Source: Lachnospiraceae bacterium (GTDB lineage Bacteria > Bacillota > Clostridia > Lachnospirales > Lachnospiraceae). From it: a stretch of 64,000 nt of DNA. A program made the translations under genes and the position numbers. The notes under the pieces were generated by a model that was not told the DNA's origin, ran no database searches, and saw nothing but the letters and a program-made list of their open reading frames with translations. Within the stretch, counting starts at the first letter, position 1; every line of letters starts with the position of its first letter. The stretch covers positions 1-64,000 of the forward strand of contig CP107199.1 of NCBI GenBank assembly GCA_025758065.1, read 5' to 3'. Below are positions 9,640-18,205 of the stretch, piece by piece.

Positions 9640-9654
9640 GGTAGTGTAAAATAG
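7996..9654 (+). CDS. tnpC: IS66-family transposase TnpC, C-terminus cut by IS256
   Basis: 552 residues. The N-terminal 150 residues are coiled coil. A basic linker (RRKISNNRERTGRKPGAQPG) precedes the IS66 DDE region: LHTDCTNARV, GILVHDHEITFY, HQECLAHVERYL and the late VPTTNNTAERCLRDYKRKQT. The normal C-terminal tail is missing. The last codons and the stop (GSVK then TAG) are supplied by the left end of the adjacent IS256 element, so about 20 residues and the IS66 right end are lost. It is probably inactive. No tnpA or tnpB is present. Confidence 0.85.
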   Translation: MGKPFEYIGALQCENRILRKKVADHESGERFQQIQMEHQKVLDEYRRQIKRLKQTIENLRKDVRKAWKWCEEAYEDALKELNAQMKDLEHALKTAKRMRFAAEQRRDQALSEVAGLRRENSELKDQLEKTEGQNKKLLAQLNRDYENSSIPSSQSRNRRKISNNRERTGRKPGAQPGHAHHGRKKQEATQTVHLPAPKIVAEDPDFKKTKKIITKQLVSIEMILHVTEYQADVYRNSKTGEKVHAAFPAGVVDDVNYDGSIKSLLFLLNTDCAVSIDKSQRFLSDLTGGKLKISRGMINKLCREFSSKTETERKKIFADLLSCPVLHTDCTNARVNGESAYVFVCASSDEEKVLYFAREKKGHEGVKGTVTEDFRGILVHDHEITFYRYGSAHQECLAHVERYLKDSMENESSLTWNRRMRELLQRMIHYRKEHTGEASLDAQTVAGFETEYQEILDKAKEEYKRNEPSPYYREGYNLYRRMQEYKTEHLLFLHDMRVPTTNNTAERCLRDYKRKQTFAMTFRSLESIEELCHSKGVLLEVRKNNPNIGSVK

Positions 9655-9733
9655 TTTGTGTTTTTGGTAAAAAATAACTCCTTTTTGGTAAGAATTCAGA
9701 TATGACAATTCTTATCGAAAAGGAGTATTTTTT

Positions 9734-10948
9734 ATGGCAGTTGCAAAAGAACAAATTCGACAGATCATCTCAGAAAACAACATTAATAGCGTTGCAGATA
9801 TATACACGCTTCTGAAAGACAGTTTCAAGGATATCCTGCAGGAGCTGATGGAGGCAGAACTGGATGCAACTCTTGGCTACGAGAAAAACCATAAGGGAGA
9901 TCTACAGACAGACAATAAAAGAAATGGTCATTCTACAAAAAACTTAAAGAGTCAATACGGTGAATTTCAAATCGACGTACCAAGAGACCGTAACGGTGAG
10001 TTTGAACCAAAACTCATCCCTAAATACCAGAGAGATATTTCCGGGATTGAGGAAAAAGTGATATCTTTATATGCCCGTGGTATGAGTACACGTGACATCC
10101 ACGACCAGCTCCAGGATCTTTATGGAATTGAGCTATCAGCTGAAATGGTCAGCAAGATCACAGACAAAATACTTCCTCAGGTTAAGGAATGGCAGTCCCG
10201 TCCTCTGAACCCGGTTTATCCGTTTGTCTTTATGGACTGTATTCATTATAAAGTACGTGAGGATGGCAGAATCCTGAGTCGTGCTGCGTATGTAGTTCTT
10301 GGCGTTACAGTGGAGGGATACAAAGATATCCTCAGCATCACAGTAGGCGCAAATGAAACCAGCAAATTCTGGCTTGGGATGCTTAATGATCTTAAGAACC
10401 GCGGAGTAAAAGATGTCCTTTTCTTCTGCGTGGATGGTCTTCCGGGTTTTAAAGAAGCTATTCAGGCAGTTTATCCGCAGGCAGAGATCCAGAGATGTGT
10501 GATCCATATGCTACGCAATTCTTTCAAATATGTAAATTATAATGATCTGAAAAAGTTTTCCTCGGATTTCAAAGAAGTGTACAATGCTCCGAACGAAACA
10601 GCCGCTTTAACAGAGCTGGAAAACATGAAAGAAAAATGGGGGAAGAAATATCCGTACGCGATCAGTAACTGGGAAAATAATTGGGAAGATGTAAGTTCCT
10701 TTTTTCAGTTTTCTAATGATATCAGACGCATTATGTACACGACAAATATCATAGAAGGATTGAACCGCCAGTATCGGAAAGTCACGAAAACGAAAAGCGT
10801 ATTCCCAAGCGATTCTGCATTGGAAAAGATTCTGTATCTTGCCAGCGAGAACGTAGTCAAAAAGTGGACGCAGAGATACCGGAACTGGGATCAGGTATTG
10901 AATCAGCTGATAGTCCTTTACGGAGAACGGCTTACTGCTTATCTGTAA
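9734..10948 (+). CDS. IS256-family transposase (MULE/DDE)
   Basis: 404 residues, the full family length. The N-terminal part carries the LMEAELDATLGYEKN motif. The DDE residues lie in VFMDCIHYKVRE, FFCVDGLPGFKEAI and the late TNIIEGLNRQYRKVTK. It catalyses copy-out/paste-in transposition of its element. AAGGAG precedes the ATG at 9734. The reading frame is intact, so the enzyme may still be made even though the element's right end looks lost. Confidence 0.92.
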   Translation: MAVAKEQIRQIISENNINSVADIYTLLKDSFKDILQELMEAELDATLGYEKNHKGDLQTDNKRNGHSTKNLKSQYGEFQIDVPRDRNGEFEPKLIPKYQRDISGIEEKVISLYARGMSTRDIHDQLQDLYGIELSAEMVSKITDKILPQVKEWQSRPLNPVYPFVFMDCIHYKVREDGRILSRAAYVVLGVTVEGYKDILSITVGANETSKFWLGMLNDLKNRGVKDVLFFCVDGLPGFKEAIQAVYPQAEIQRCVIHMLRNSFKYVNYNDLKKFSSDFKEVYNAPNETAALTELENMKEKWGKKYPYAISNWENNWEDVSSFFQFSNDIRRIMYTTNIIEGLNRQYRKVTKTKSVFPSDSALEKILYLASENVVKKWTQRYRNWDQVLNQLIVLYGERLTAYL

Positions 10949-10963
10949 GAGAAAAGAAAAGCA

Positions 10964-10973
10964 GGAATGGGGA
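10964..10973. repeat. IS4 target-site duplication, left copy
   Basis: ggaatgggga is repeated exactly at 12626-12635 across the IS4 element. The 10 bp length fits the IS4 family. Confidence 0.9.
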
Positions 10974-11121
10974 CAATGTCATTAAGTTATCATAGGCAAG
11001 CTGATTTGGCGTTTGCCCAGAAACAGGCTGAGGAGTTTTCTTCAGCCTGTTTTCTATCTTTGCCAAACACAAATAGACAGATTTTCATCTGCCTCAAAAA
11101 ACTATATTCACTTATTCAAAT

Positions 11122-12438
11122 TTATGCTACTCTATATAAGAAACCATGAAATATCTTAGTAGTTGCTTTCCGTTCCCCATGACGATCGGGGCGTATGGGA
11201 ATCACATTCTTTGCGATAATGGTTTCTAAATCAGGTGATGTCGTTTTCCCACGATAAAATAATCGGCACAAGTGCGACGCAACTGAGAAGTTGGCTTTAT
11301 ATGTATATTTTCTTTGCTTTTTTTCAATGACTACGTGCGAGGTAATCATTTCTGCAAAATTATACATGATTAGATGTGCATAGATTTCCTGTTGGATACA
11401 CATCACCTTTTTTGAATGAAAATCCAACATTCCAATAGTATATTTTAAATCTCTGAAAGATGTTTCAATTCCCCATCTTAAAGCATAAAGCTGTTTTAAT
11501 TTTTCAAGAGGGTATTGTTCCTTATCCAAATTTGTAAGGACGGTTTCATAAGTATCTTCTGAAATTTGGAATCTTGCAATTCTAAAAGACAATCCATAAA
11601 ACGAGGCTGGATCTTTATAATTACTTTTTGCAGGTAAATAGTCGAAATTCACATTGGAAGGAAGATACCGATAATGGTTCTTATCCTTTAGCAGTTCCTT
11701 TACTTCTTTTGACTGTTTCCTTGTAATGTTAAGATTTATCTTCAGATCAAAAAGCTTTTCTTTTGGAAGTTCCAGGTTGCTTTTTATACTTCCATGTCCA
11801 TCTTTAATACGTATCAAGAAGTACCAGCCCTTTTCCTGAATATGTGCCATACTATTATAAGATTCATAACCCCGGTCTGCTATAATAAGAGCTTCTGGTA
11901 TGGTCGATCGATCAACCATTTCCTGAAGAGCCTTATGTTCATTACAATTTTTGCTTTTCTGGATAATTGAATCTGCATAAATATGATAATCAATCTCATA
12001 CAGTGCATTTAAATGTAAAAGATTATATCCTTTTTGTCCGTTGCTTCCAGGATAATATGATCCAGTATCCCCAGGGTTTGTAGCAATTTGAATGTCTGAA
12101 CCGTCAACAGCAAATATAGGCATCTTTTCTGAAAAACCTTTCGTAATTGTTTCGTTAAAGCCGTCCAATATGGAACGGAAAGCTTCAGGCTTAATCTTAC
12201 TTCTCTGCTGTAAAAAAGCAGATGGTGTGGGCATTTGAGGGGAAGCGTGAAAAAAGTCTATTAATTCATTTGTAAGACTGCCGCTTCCCATACCGATAAT
12301 TCCTGTTAACACTGCTTTCATAGAAATTTTCCGTTTTCGGGTAAAGTCCGTATCAGGATGAAAGCAATAGTCCTTCGGATTGTTTGCAACTTTATTGATT
12401 TCTGACATCAAAACTTTTTTAATGTGTTTCGGTTTCAT
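11122..12438 (-). CDS. IS4-family DDE transposase
   Basis: 438 residues from ATG at 12438 (GGGAGGT site; the upstream in-frame codons have none). Key motifs: FAVDGSDIQIAT, LIIADRGYESYN, and the YREK-type LYALRWGIETSFRDLKYTIG with its glutamate. These give the DDE triad of IS4 transposases. The frame is complete and the element has both ends, so it may be active. An inverted repeat upstream (12478-12522) could limit read-through from outside. Confidence 0.93.
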   Translation of the reverse strand: MKPKHIKKVLMSEINKVANNPKDYCFHPDTDFTRKRKISMKAVLTGIIGMGSGSLTNELIDFFHASPQMPTPSAFLQQRSKIKPEAFRSILDGFNETITKGFSEKMPIFAVDGSDIQIATNPGDTGSYYPGSNGQKGYNLLHLNALYEIDYHIYADSIIQKSKNCNEHKALQEMVDRSTIPEALIIADRGYESYNSMAHIQEKGWYFLIRIKDGHGSIKSNLELPKEKLFDLKINLNITRKQSKEVKELLKDKNHYRYLPSNVNFDYLPAKSNYKDPASFYGLSFRIARFQISEDTYETVLTNLDKEQYPLEKLKQLYALRWGIETSFRDLKYTIGMLDFHSKKVMCIQQEIYAHLIMYNFAEMITSHVVIEKKQRKYTYKANFSVASHLCRLFYRGKTTSPDLETIIAKNVIPIRPDRHGERKATTKIFHGFLYRVA

Positions 12439-12477
12439 ATGATACCTCCCTGTAATTAAGTTTTTCTTAATTACAAG

Positions 12478-12522
12478 GGCCGATTTCGCTGCCTTTATTA
12501 TCAATCCGTAGCGAAATCGGCC
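12478..12522. repeat. 13 bp inverted repeat upstream of the IS4 transposase
   Basis: ggccgatttcgct (12478-12490) and agcgaaatcggcc (12510-12522) pair perfectly around a 19 nt loop in the transposase leader. IS elements often use such stems to block transcription entering from flanking DNA. Confidence 0.6.
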
Positions 12523-12625
12523 GCGCACATTAATATAAATGTCAACTGTTTTCGAAAAATAAAAAGACCCCTATACCATTTCAGATATAGAGATCTTTAT
12601 GCGTCATACTAACTTAATGACATTG

Positions 12626-12635
12626 GGAATGGGGA
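12626..12635. repeat. IS4 target-site duplication, right copy
   Basis: Exact repeat of 10964-10973. Confidence 0.9.
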
Positions 12636-13029
12636 AGCTCTTTTAAGCCCCTTATTCCTGCTCTCTGTCTATTCCTTCGGCATTTATAATATTGCCAGAA
12701 ATTTCCGATCCTATTCCAGAGGTCGGGTGTGGGCAGAGCCCACAAAAGGCAATAATCATGATGCCTTACTTGTCATGCAAAAAAATCGAAAATGATGTAT
12801 ATAATTTTCCTACATGGCAATACTGTAAGTACAAAGATATATTCGACAGCCGCATAATCATTAATTCGACAGCAAAATTTTACATATCTATTTCTTATCA
12901 GAAAGATTTACTTTCCATAGACACAAGAATTTTTACACCCTCCCAACATTTATACCGCTGTCCATCACTTTTGGGATGTGAATAACTCAAGTCCACTTTT
13001 ATTTGGTTCAACAAACTTGAATTTTCAAA
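12636..13029. other. Intergenic remnant region
   Basis: The first 30 bases complete the split IS256 stem-loop. After that I see a gggtgtgggcagagcccac inverted repeat near 12724 and AT-rich DNA. A 97-codon plus-strand frame (12692-12985) has no ribosome binding site and no recognisable motif, so it is not called. Confidence 0.5.
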
Positions 13030-13635
13030 TTAGTCTTTGCAAATAACATTTGAACCTTCACCATCAATTACAATTCCCTGACGGTTGTTAATTGGGCATA
13101 GATTCAAATCCGAAAACTCAGTCATTATTTTCTCGGTAACTTTCTTAAATGGTGCTGTAAGATAATGCGGAAGAACATAGAAATCAATCAAATCAAGCCC
13201 TGCATCATCTTCTTGTGAGTAGTCCTCCGGCTTTTCATCCATTTGCTCGATATATTGGATGCTTGGAGCGCATATAATCGCACCTGCCGATTCACCAATC
13301 ATCAGTTTTCCCTTTGCCAATTCTTTCTTCAACAGCTCATCCGTTCCCGTTTTACGGAGCTGGTCTATAAGGAAAAAAGAATTTCCGCCGGTAAAATATA
13401 TCACATCCGCATCTTCAAAAACAGACTGTATCGTTGAATAAGCCTCCGTTGAAATATCAATTTCAGTTACGATTGCTCCCAACTTTTTGAATAATTTTCG
13501 AGCCGAGCCGACATAACCGGTGTAGCCTTCACGCAGCGAAGCTGTTGGAATAAATGCGACTTTTTTATTTTCAATTTCTTCCTTTATCAGACTTCCTACA
13601 CTTGAAAAGTGCGAACATAAAAACAGTTTCATCAA
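13030..13635 (-). CDS. pepE: Peptidase E-like (S51) dipeptidase
   Basis: 201 residues. It has the S51 fold signature: IPTASLREGYTGYVGSARKL, VIYFTGGNSFFLIDQL, and the nucleophile elbow LMIGESAGAIIC with Ser116. FYVLPHYL supplies the likely catalytic His. Family members hydrolyse Asp-X dipeptides in the cytoplasm. It is a stand-alone gene between mobile elements, in its own AT-rich setting, with an AGGAGA-type site before the ATG. Related Firmicute proteins of unknown substrate are also annotated this way, so the specificity is inferred. Confidence 0.8.
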   Translation of the reverse strand: MMKLFLCSHFSSVGSLIKEEIENKKVAFIPTASLREGYTGYVGSARKLFKKLGAIVTEIDISTEAYSTIQSVFEDADVIYFTGGNSFFLIDQLRKTGTDELLKKELAKGKLMIGESAGAIICAPSIQYIEQMDEKPEDYSQEDDAGLDLIDFYVLPHYLTAPFKKVTEKIMTEFSDLNLCPINNRQGIVIDGEGSNVICKD

Positions 13636-13939
13636 TATTCTCCTTTATATATAAATTACGATTTGTCAATTTTATTTTATCATATTTCATCATCGTATTT
13701 CAACTGCACGTTCTATCAGTATAGTAAACTCTCCTTTCAAAATTTCCTCACCGTGAGGAAATTACAAAATTGTTCGTCAGTGATTCTATTTTTGTTGTGC
13801 CGTCTGCGGAACAATCGTTTTACCTTTTTGCAAAATGTTATGGCTGGGGGTATTAGGGGGCAGTGCCCCAGTGTAGCGGCTAACAAGTGGGAAAATGGCA
13901 CGAGTGTCTATATTTTCCCTATGATGGTGTATAAATAAA
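13636..13939. other. Intergenic region with G/C inverted repeat
   Basis: Between pepE and IS3. An element-end-like block near 13844-13871 (ctgggg...ccccag) is followed by a tattttccctatgatggtgtat stretch. Similar tgtatataatttcccc text is found just right of IS3 at about 15340. The two may be halves of one site split by IS3. No gene was seen. Confidence 0.4.
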
Positions 13940-14000
13940 GTTGACAGCCTATTCTCAAGGATTTCATAGTATAATCAAGAGAATAAGGAGGTGCCCAACT

Positions 14001-14342
14001 ATGGCACGAAGTCAACGTAAGTACGATCATGAATACAAAGTGCAGGCAGTTAAGCTTGCAAAAGAAATCGGTGGTGCGAAAGCCGCTAAAGAATTAGGAA
14101 TTCCTGAAGGGACTATCCATACCTGGCTTAAAGCCGTAAGAACCGGACAACTGGATATTGGAGAAGGTGCCCATACTCCAGAATCTGCCATGAGCCTTGC
14201 GGAGGAATTAACCATGCTTCGAAAACGCGTGAAAGATCAGGATAAAGAAATTCGTCGTCTGAAAGAAGAAAACGAGTTTCTGGAAGAAGCCAGCGCTTTT
14301 TTCGCAGCGAGCCGTCGGAAGTCTCTAAGACCGAAAGAATGA
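14001..14342 (+). CDS. IS3-family OrfA (HTH protein)
   Basis: 113 residues from ATG at 14001, which follows AAGGAGGT. The first 60 residues are an HTH_Tnp_1 domain (RKYDHEYKVQAVKLAKEIGG, IPEGTIHTWLKAVR), followed by a leucine-zipper segment ending FLEEASAFFAASRRK. It binds the IS ends and controls transposition, and forms the N-terminal half of the OrfAB fusion after -1 frameshifting. Its stop overlaps the orfB ATG (ATGA). Confidence 0.9.
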   Translation: MARSQRKYDHEYKVQAVKLAKEIGGAKAAKELGIPEGTIHTWLKAVRTGQLDIGEGAHTPESAMSLAEELTMLRKRVKDQDKEIRRLKEENEFLEEASAFFAASRRKSLRPKE

Positions 14343-15247
14343 AATTCATTGCGATTAAGACTGACGATGGCACCATCAAGGGAAAACTGGCTTTTTACTG
14401 TCGTATGTTACATGTGAGCCGCCAGGGATTTTATAAATATCTGTCCGTAAAAGACCGTCCGTGGAAATACCAGACGCTTGCAGATACCATGCTTGAAATC
14501 CATGCTGAGGATGTCTGCAACGACACCTATGGACGTGTACGTATGTTCCAGGCATTAACTCTTAAACGACCTGATGGCATTCCTATCCCCAGTGAGCGTA
14601 CCGTTTATAGAGTCATGGAAAAAATCGGTCTCAGTCATCGTCCTAAGCGTAATCCGAAAGGAATTACGAAAGCAGACCGTGAGGCTCGTAAATCGGATGA
14701 TCTTCTTAAGAGAAATTTCACATCAGAAAAGCCTCTTGAAAAATGCGTGACAGATATCACCGAAATCAAAGCAAAAGATGGAAAACTCTATGTTTCGGCA
14801 ATCTTCGATTGTTTTGATTCAGCAGTACTGGGGCTGGCAATGGAAACCACGATGAAGGCAACGCTTTGCCAGCATACGGTAGAAAACGCTTTTATCGCAT
14901 ATCCTGAAATTCAAGGAGCAGTGCTTCACTCCGATCGAGGTAGCCAATATACCAGTGAGCTTTACCGCAGCACCCTGAGAAAATATGAAATCATCCAAAG
15001 TATGAACAGTGCCGGTGGTCGATGCCATGACAATGCCCGTTGTGAAAGCATGTGGGCGCGTCTAAAGACAGAATTATTGTATGACCGATACAACAGTGAA
15101 AACCTGACTGTGTCCGAACTGAAGTCTCTAATCTGGAGATACTTTATCAGTTATTGGAACAATCGGAGGATTTGCACCACCAATGGTGGTCTTCCTCCCA
15201 TGCTCAAGCGACAGAGATACTATGATTCTCTGCGTATAGCAGCATAG
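14339..15247 (+). CDS. IS3-family OrfB (DDE integrase-type transposase)
   Basis: 302 residues. An HTH-like N-terminal part (FYCRMLHVSRQGFYKYL, HAEDVCNDTYGRVRM) precedes an rve integrase core. The catalytic residues are D in CVTDITEIKA, D in LHSDRGSQYTS and E in DNARCESMWARLK. It catalyses copy-out transposition of the surrounding IS3. All catalytic residues are present, so it may be active. Confidence 0.92.
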   Translation: MKFIAIKTDDGTIKGKLAFYCRMLHVSRQGFYKYLSVKDRPWKYQTLADTMLEIHAEDVCNDTYGRVRMFQALTLKRPDGIPIPSERTVYRVMEKIGLSHRPKRNPKGITKADREARKSDDLLKRNFTSEKPLEKCVTDITEIKAKDGKLYVSAIFDCFDSAVLGLAMETTMKATLCQHTVENAFIAYPEIQGAVLHSDRGSQYTSELYRSTLRKYEIIQSMNSAGGRCHDNARCESMWARLKTELLYDRYNSENLTVSELKSLIWRYFISYWNNRRICTTNGGLPPMLKRQRYYDSLRIAA

Positions 15248-15376
15248 TCCATGATGTCCTTGAGAAAAATGTGTCAACCAATCTTGACAACATCACTATG
15301 CTTGCTATAGCAAGTATAGGGAGAATATTTGACACCGAGTGTATATAATTTCCCCCTGCTTGCTAATAATGTTGAC

Positions 15377-15928
15377 CTACAGATTTTCGGTGTCAAGTAA
15401 TGTGTCAAGCTGCGATTTCCACGCCATAATATTTTCAATTTCTTTTTCAAAAACATAGGATTCTTTTTGGCGTTTTCGTTCCAAAAATTTATTCCAATAA
15501 TAGTCCTTTTCCTTTTGTAAATCATTGATGTACTCTTGTAATTCGTCCCGTTCCTCTGAGGAATATTCTTCGGCATCAGCGGTCATTTCTGCCATTTCTT
15601 TTTTGTTGCTTTCAAGTTCATCCATCAAATCAATATAAGCGTCCAAATCTCCCCACAACAGCAAAAATTTCAGAAACGTATCATCTGAAAACATGGCAAA
15701 CCAACAACGCTGATACCACTGTTCCGCATACATCCGTTCGTCACTTCCATTGGAATATGTTCCGTCTACTAAATCCCCGATGAAGTTCTCCAACAGTTCT
15801 GAAATCGTCAGACCGCCCTCACCGGATTTTTCTGCAAGGCGTCTCACATCTGCATCGGAAAGATTCACTGTTATGGTTCTTGGTTTTATAGTTTCAATTT
15901 CTTCTCTTTGTGAACTATAGTCTCTCAT
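15377..15928 (-). CDS. Hypothetical RHH-like element protein with coiled-coil tail
   Basis: 183 residues. After a short lead, residues 15-55 (IKPRTITVNLSDADVRRLAE, then LTISELLENFIGDLV) look like a ribbon-helix-helix DNA-binding domain. The C-terminal half is acidic and helical (MDELESNKKEMAEMTADAEE, LQEYINDLQKEKDYY). It is the last gene of a minus-strand series with MobC-like protein, integrase, rep-like protein and xis, so a role in control or mobilisation of that small element is likely. No exact family was recognised. Confidence 0.5.
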   Translation of the reverse strand: MRDYSSQREEIETIKPRTITVNLSDADVRRLAEKSGEGGLTISELLENFIGDLVDGTYSNGSDERMYAEQWYQRCWFAMFSDDTFLKFLLLWGDLDAYIDLMDELESNKKEMAEMTADAEEYSSEERDELQEYINDLQKEKDYYWNKFLERKRQKESYVFEKEIENIMAWKSQLDTLLDTENL

Positions 15929-15990
15929 TACTTTCTCCCGTTTTATTCTGCTTGTTGTCCATAAATCAAACTAACATACAACGCAAGAAT

Positions 15991-16353
15991 TTAATTATTC
16001 TCCTTTAAGCTATTAAGCAATTCCAAAATCATTCTTAATTGTTCCAGTTTATCTGCATCAAAATTATCTGCTGATTCTAAACGTATTAAATGGTTTTCTA
16101 TATTGCACAACTGACTTTTCACTTCACTTATTAAACGTATATTTCCATAGCAAACAACTTTCTGATGCATTAGTGACTGAATACAAAATTCTTGTTTTAA
16201 CAGACCAGATAGTGCCGCTCTTTGATTTATCTGGTCTCGCTCATCTTCGGTAACTCTCATATTGAAAATGATTTTACGCTTACGTCCCTTAACATCTTGC
16301 TTTTTAACTTCTGTTTCATTTTTTGAATCAGCCCTCTTAAACATTCTCATCAT
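15991..16353 (-). CDS. MobC-like relaxosome accessory protein
   Basis: 120 residues, very basic at the N-terminus. A RHH-like segment (KRKIIFNMRVTEDERDQINQRAALSGL) is followed by the pattern 'KQEFCIQSLMHQKVVCYGN' seen in MobC-like and related mobilisation proteins. It overlaps the end of the integrase gene by 17 nt. A protein of the same layout follows the other integrase at 30177-30515. No relaxase lies nearby, so it would have to work with a relaxase in trans or serve another DNA-binding role. Confidence 0.55.
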   Translation of the reverse strand: MMRMFKRADSKNETEVKKQDVKGRKRKIIFNMRVTEDERDQINQRAALSGLLKQEFCIQSLMHQKVVCYGNIRLISEVKSQLCNIENHLIRLESADNFDADKLEQLRMILELLNSLKENN

Positions 16354-17452
16354 CCCCTGTCAAATTTATTTTTTCACTAGCTCTAGTCCTATCTTCCGAT
16401 AGTTTCTCTGCAAGCTCATACTGTTTTGATGGATACAGGTGTGCGTACATATATGTGATTGATATTCCTTTATGTCCTAGCCGCTCCGCTATCGCAACTG
16501 GTGAAAATCCCAATTCAATCAAATGTGCAGCATGAGAATGTCGCAAATCATGAATCCTAATTCTTTTTACACCGCTCTCTTTACAACCTCTATCCATTTC
16601 ATGATGCAAGTAACTTTTGGTAACATTAAAAATCCTCATATTGGGTGTTATCCCACAAAGAGAAGCTATAAAATCTTGGATTTCTTCGCACAAAAAAACC
16701 GGCAATGAAATAGTCCGATTGCTCTGCTCCGTTTTAGGATCAGTAATCATATCTTTCTGTCCAATACGTTGATAGCTTTTATTGATAATTAACTGCTTCG
16801 TAACAAAATTAAAATCGCTTGGTGTCAATGCCAGAAGCTCTCCCTCTCTAATTCCAGTCCAATACAATATCTCAAATGCGTAATATGACACAGGTTTGAC
16901 CTTCATATACTCGATAAATTGCAAAAACTCGTCTTGCGTCCAGAAATGCATTTCTTTAGCATTTTGTCGCCCTATTTTTCCTGCTTGTGCAGATGGATTG
17001 ACCGGTAACGAATAAAATCTTCTGGCATGGTTAAAAATTGCACTTAATTGATTTTGGATAGTACGCAGATATGTCGGTGAGTATGCATTTCCATCTTCAT
17101 CTCTGGCGTTCAGCAACTCATTCTGCCATTGGATAATATCCGATGCTTTTATAGATGCTAATGAGCGTGAGCCAAAGTAAGGAATAAGTTTATTATCAAT
17201 GATATAACGCTTATTCTCCATTGTGCTTTCCCTAATGCGTGGCTTCATATCATTCATATAAATCTCTGCAAATGCCTTAAAACTCATATTCATATCCTTA
17301 GACTGCGACTGTAGAAATTCCCTCTCCCATGCCAAAGCCTCTTTCTTTGTCTGAAATCCACGTTTAGTTTTAATCTGCTTGTTCCCCATCCAATCTATGT
17401 ATCGAATATAGACCTTCCAAGTTCCTCTTTTTGTATCCTTGCTTGCACTCAA
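16337..17452 (-). CDS. int: Tyrosine recombinase (integrase) of the small element
   Basis: 371 residues. An AP2-like N-terminal arm-binding domain (GTWKVYIRYIDWMGNKQIKT) is followed by a SAM-like core-binding domain and the catalytic domain. The catalytic residues are R in TGIREGELLALTPSD, HxxR in IHDLRHSHAAHLIELG, and H in ERLGHKGISITYMYAHLYP with its Tyr. It belongs to the Tn916 integrase type. It is transcribed leftward behind the rep-like gene and would integrate and, with the xis-like protein at 18206, excise the 15.3-19.2 kb element. Confidence 0.9.
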   Translation of the reverse strand: MSASKDTKRGTWKVYIRYIDWMGNKQIKTKRGFQTKKEALAWEREFLQSQSKDMNMSFKAFAEIYMNDMKPRIRESTMENKRYIIDNKLIPYFGSRSLASIKASDIIQWQNELLNARDEDGNAYSPTYLRTIQNQLSAIFNHARRFYSLPVNPSAQAGKIGRQNAKEMHFWTQDEFLQFIEYMKVKPVSYYAFEILYWTGIREGELLALTPSDFNFVTKQLIINKSYQRIGQKDMITDPKTEQSNRTISLPVFLCEEIQDFIASLCGITPNMRIFNVTKSYLHHEMDRGCKESGVKRIRIHDLRHSHAAHLIELGFSPVAIAERLGHKGISITYMYAHLYPSKQYELAEKLSEDRTRASEKINLTGDDENV

Positions 17453-17506
17453 AGTTAATCCTCCTAATACCTAATCGTCCAAGTATATATGGCATACATA
17501 TATATG

Positions 17507-17637
17507 CGTCTATTTTTTAGACTTGAACTGTCGTCTATTTTTTAGATGAGTACAGGGTCTATTTTTTAGACGACAACGTTTTTCACTGTTTTCTTGTCGT
17601 CTGATTTTTAGATGCCACTCTCGTCTAATTTTTAGAC
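17507..17637. repeat. Five iterons, consensus cgtctatttttagac
   Basis: Copies start near 17507, 17532, 17556, 17598 and 17622. Spacing is 24-25 bp except for one gap of 42 bp. Each copy is itself a short dyad (gtcta...tagac). They lie directly downstream of the rep-like gene and upstream of int, as expected of an iteron-type replication origin or a Rep-controlled site. Confidence 0.65.
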
Positions 17638-17664
17638 TCGTAAAATTCTTTTATTTGTTTTCCG

Positions 17665-18105
17665 TTATTTTCTTTGTGGTTGCTTTCTTTTGCTCTTAGC
17701 ATTTTTACCGATACGTTCATCTGTAAACCAATCTCTCCTTTTGCTATGGTAATTCTTCCATTCCGCACTAAATTCAAACTTCGACGGAGAATATGCATTT
17801 GATGCCAATTGTTTTATTAAACCATTATCTATCAATTCTTTTTTCACTTTCAAAAATGTTTGGCGGCTTATAGATGCATCTTTTATTGCATTCTCATACG
17901 TGTAAGTGAATACTTTGTTTCCTTTCGCTCTGAACTTCATGTACGTAAATACCCTATAACTATTTGCAGATAAATCCATCACAGCATCCGAATGAAATTG
18001 AGTATTAGCAAGTCTGACATAACCGCTTTCTATACCGTTATCCGTTATTGTTTCATAAAACTCAAACTTCCTTATCGTACTCTTTCTAGATTTTCCCATG
18101 ACCAC
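17665..18105 (-). CDS. Putative replication initiator / winged-helix protein
   Basis: 146 residues. The centre (LSANSYRVFTYMKFRAKGNK, YTYENAIKDASISRQTFLKV, KKELIDNGLIKQL) reads as a winged helix like those of small plasmid Rep/RepL-type proteins, with a basic tail. The iteron array just after its stop supports a replication role. It may let the excised element replicate, as in phage-like chromosomal islands. No relaxase or HUH motif was seen. A purely regulatory role is the alternative. Confidence 0.5.
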   Translation of the reverse strand: MVMGKSRKSTIRKFEFYETITDNGIESGYVRLANTQFHSDAVMDLSANSYRVFTYMKFRAKGNKVFTYTYENAIKDASISRQTFLKVKKELIDNGLIKQLASNAYSPSKFEFSAEWKNYHSKRRDWFTDERIGKNAKSKRKQPQRK

Positions 18106-18205
18106 GTTTCTCCTTGATTATCATATAAAAACGCGGTACAATTTATTAAACGAAATAAATATCCGCACTTTCTAACAGCTCTTCCTTTGCCGAGGGAGGG
18201 CTGTT

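Larger units (their letters stand above)
9640..10973 (+). mobile_element. IS256-family element, left portion
   Basis: It begins at ggtagtgtaaaatag inside IS66 tnpC and carries a full transposase. Its downstream hairpin is split by the IS4 insertion: gcaggaatgggg lies left of it and cccc..attcctgc right of it, at 12642-12661. A matching inverted right terminus was not found up to 13030, so the right end appears to be deleted. Confidence 0.7.
10974..12625 (-). mobile_element. Complete IS4-family insertion sequence
   Basis: 1652 bp. The 16 bp terminal inverted repeats are perfect (caatgtcattaagtta at 10974 and its complement ending at 12625), and a 10 bp target duplication flanks the element. 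It inserted into the 3' stem-loop of the IS256 element. Exact ends and duplication suggest a fairly recent insertion. Confidence 0.92.
13940..15278 (+). mobile_element. IS3-family insertion sequence
   Basis: About 1.34 kb. Imperfect terminal inverted repeats: gttgacagcctattctcaag at the left, and tccttgagaaaaatgtgtcaac at the right when read in two halves. It contains overlapping orfA and orfB. No clear target duplication was found. Confidence 0.82.

Noticed and set aside
12692..12985. 97-codon plus-strand ORF
   Set aside because: Composition like non-coding DNA, no ribosome binding site, no motif.
17507..17637. CRISPR-like array of spaced repeats
   Set aside because: The units are 15-16 bp with 8-10 bp between them, AT-rich and dyad-like, beside a rep-like gene and with no cas genes; iterons fit better.
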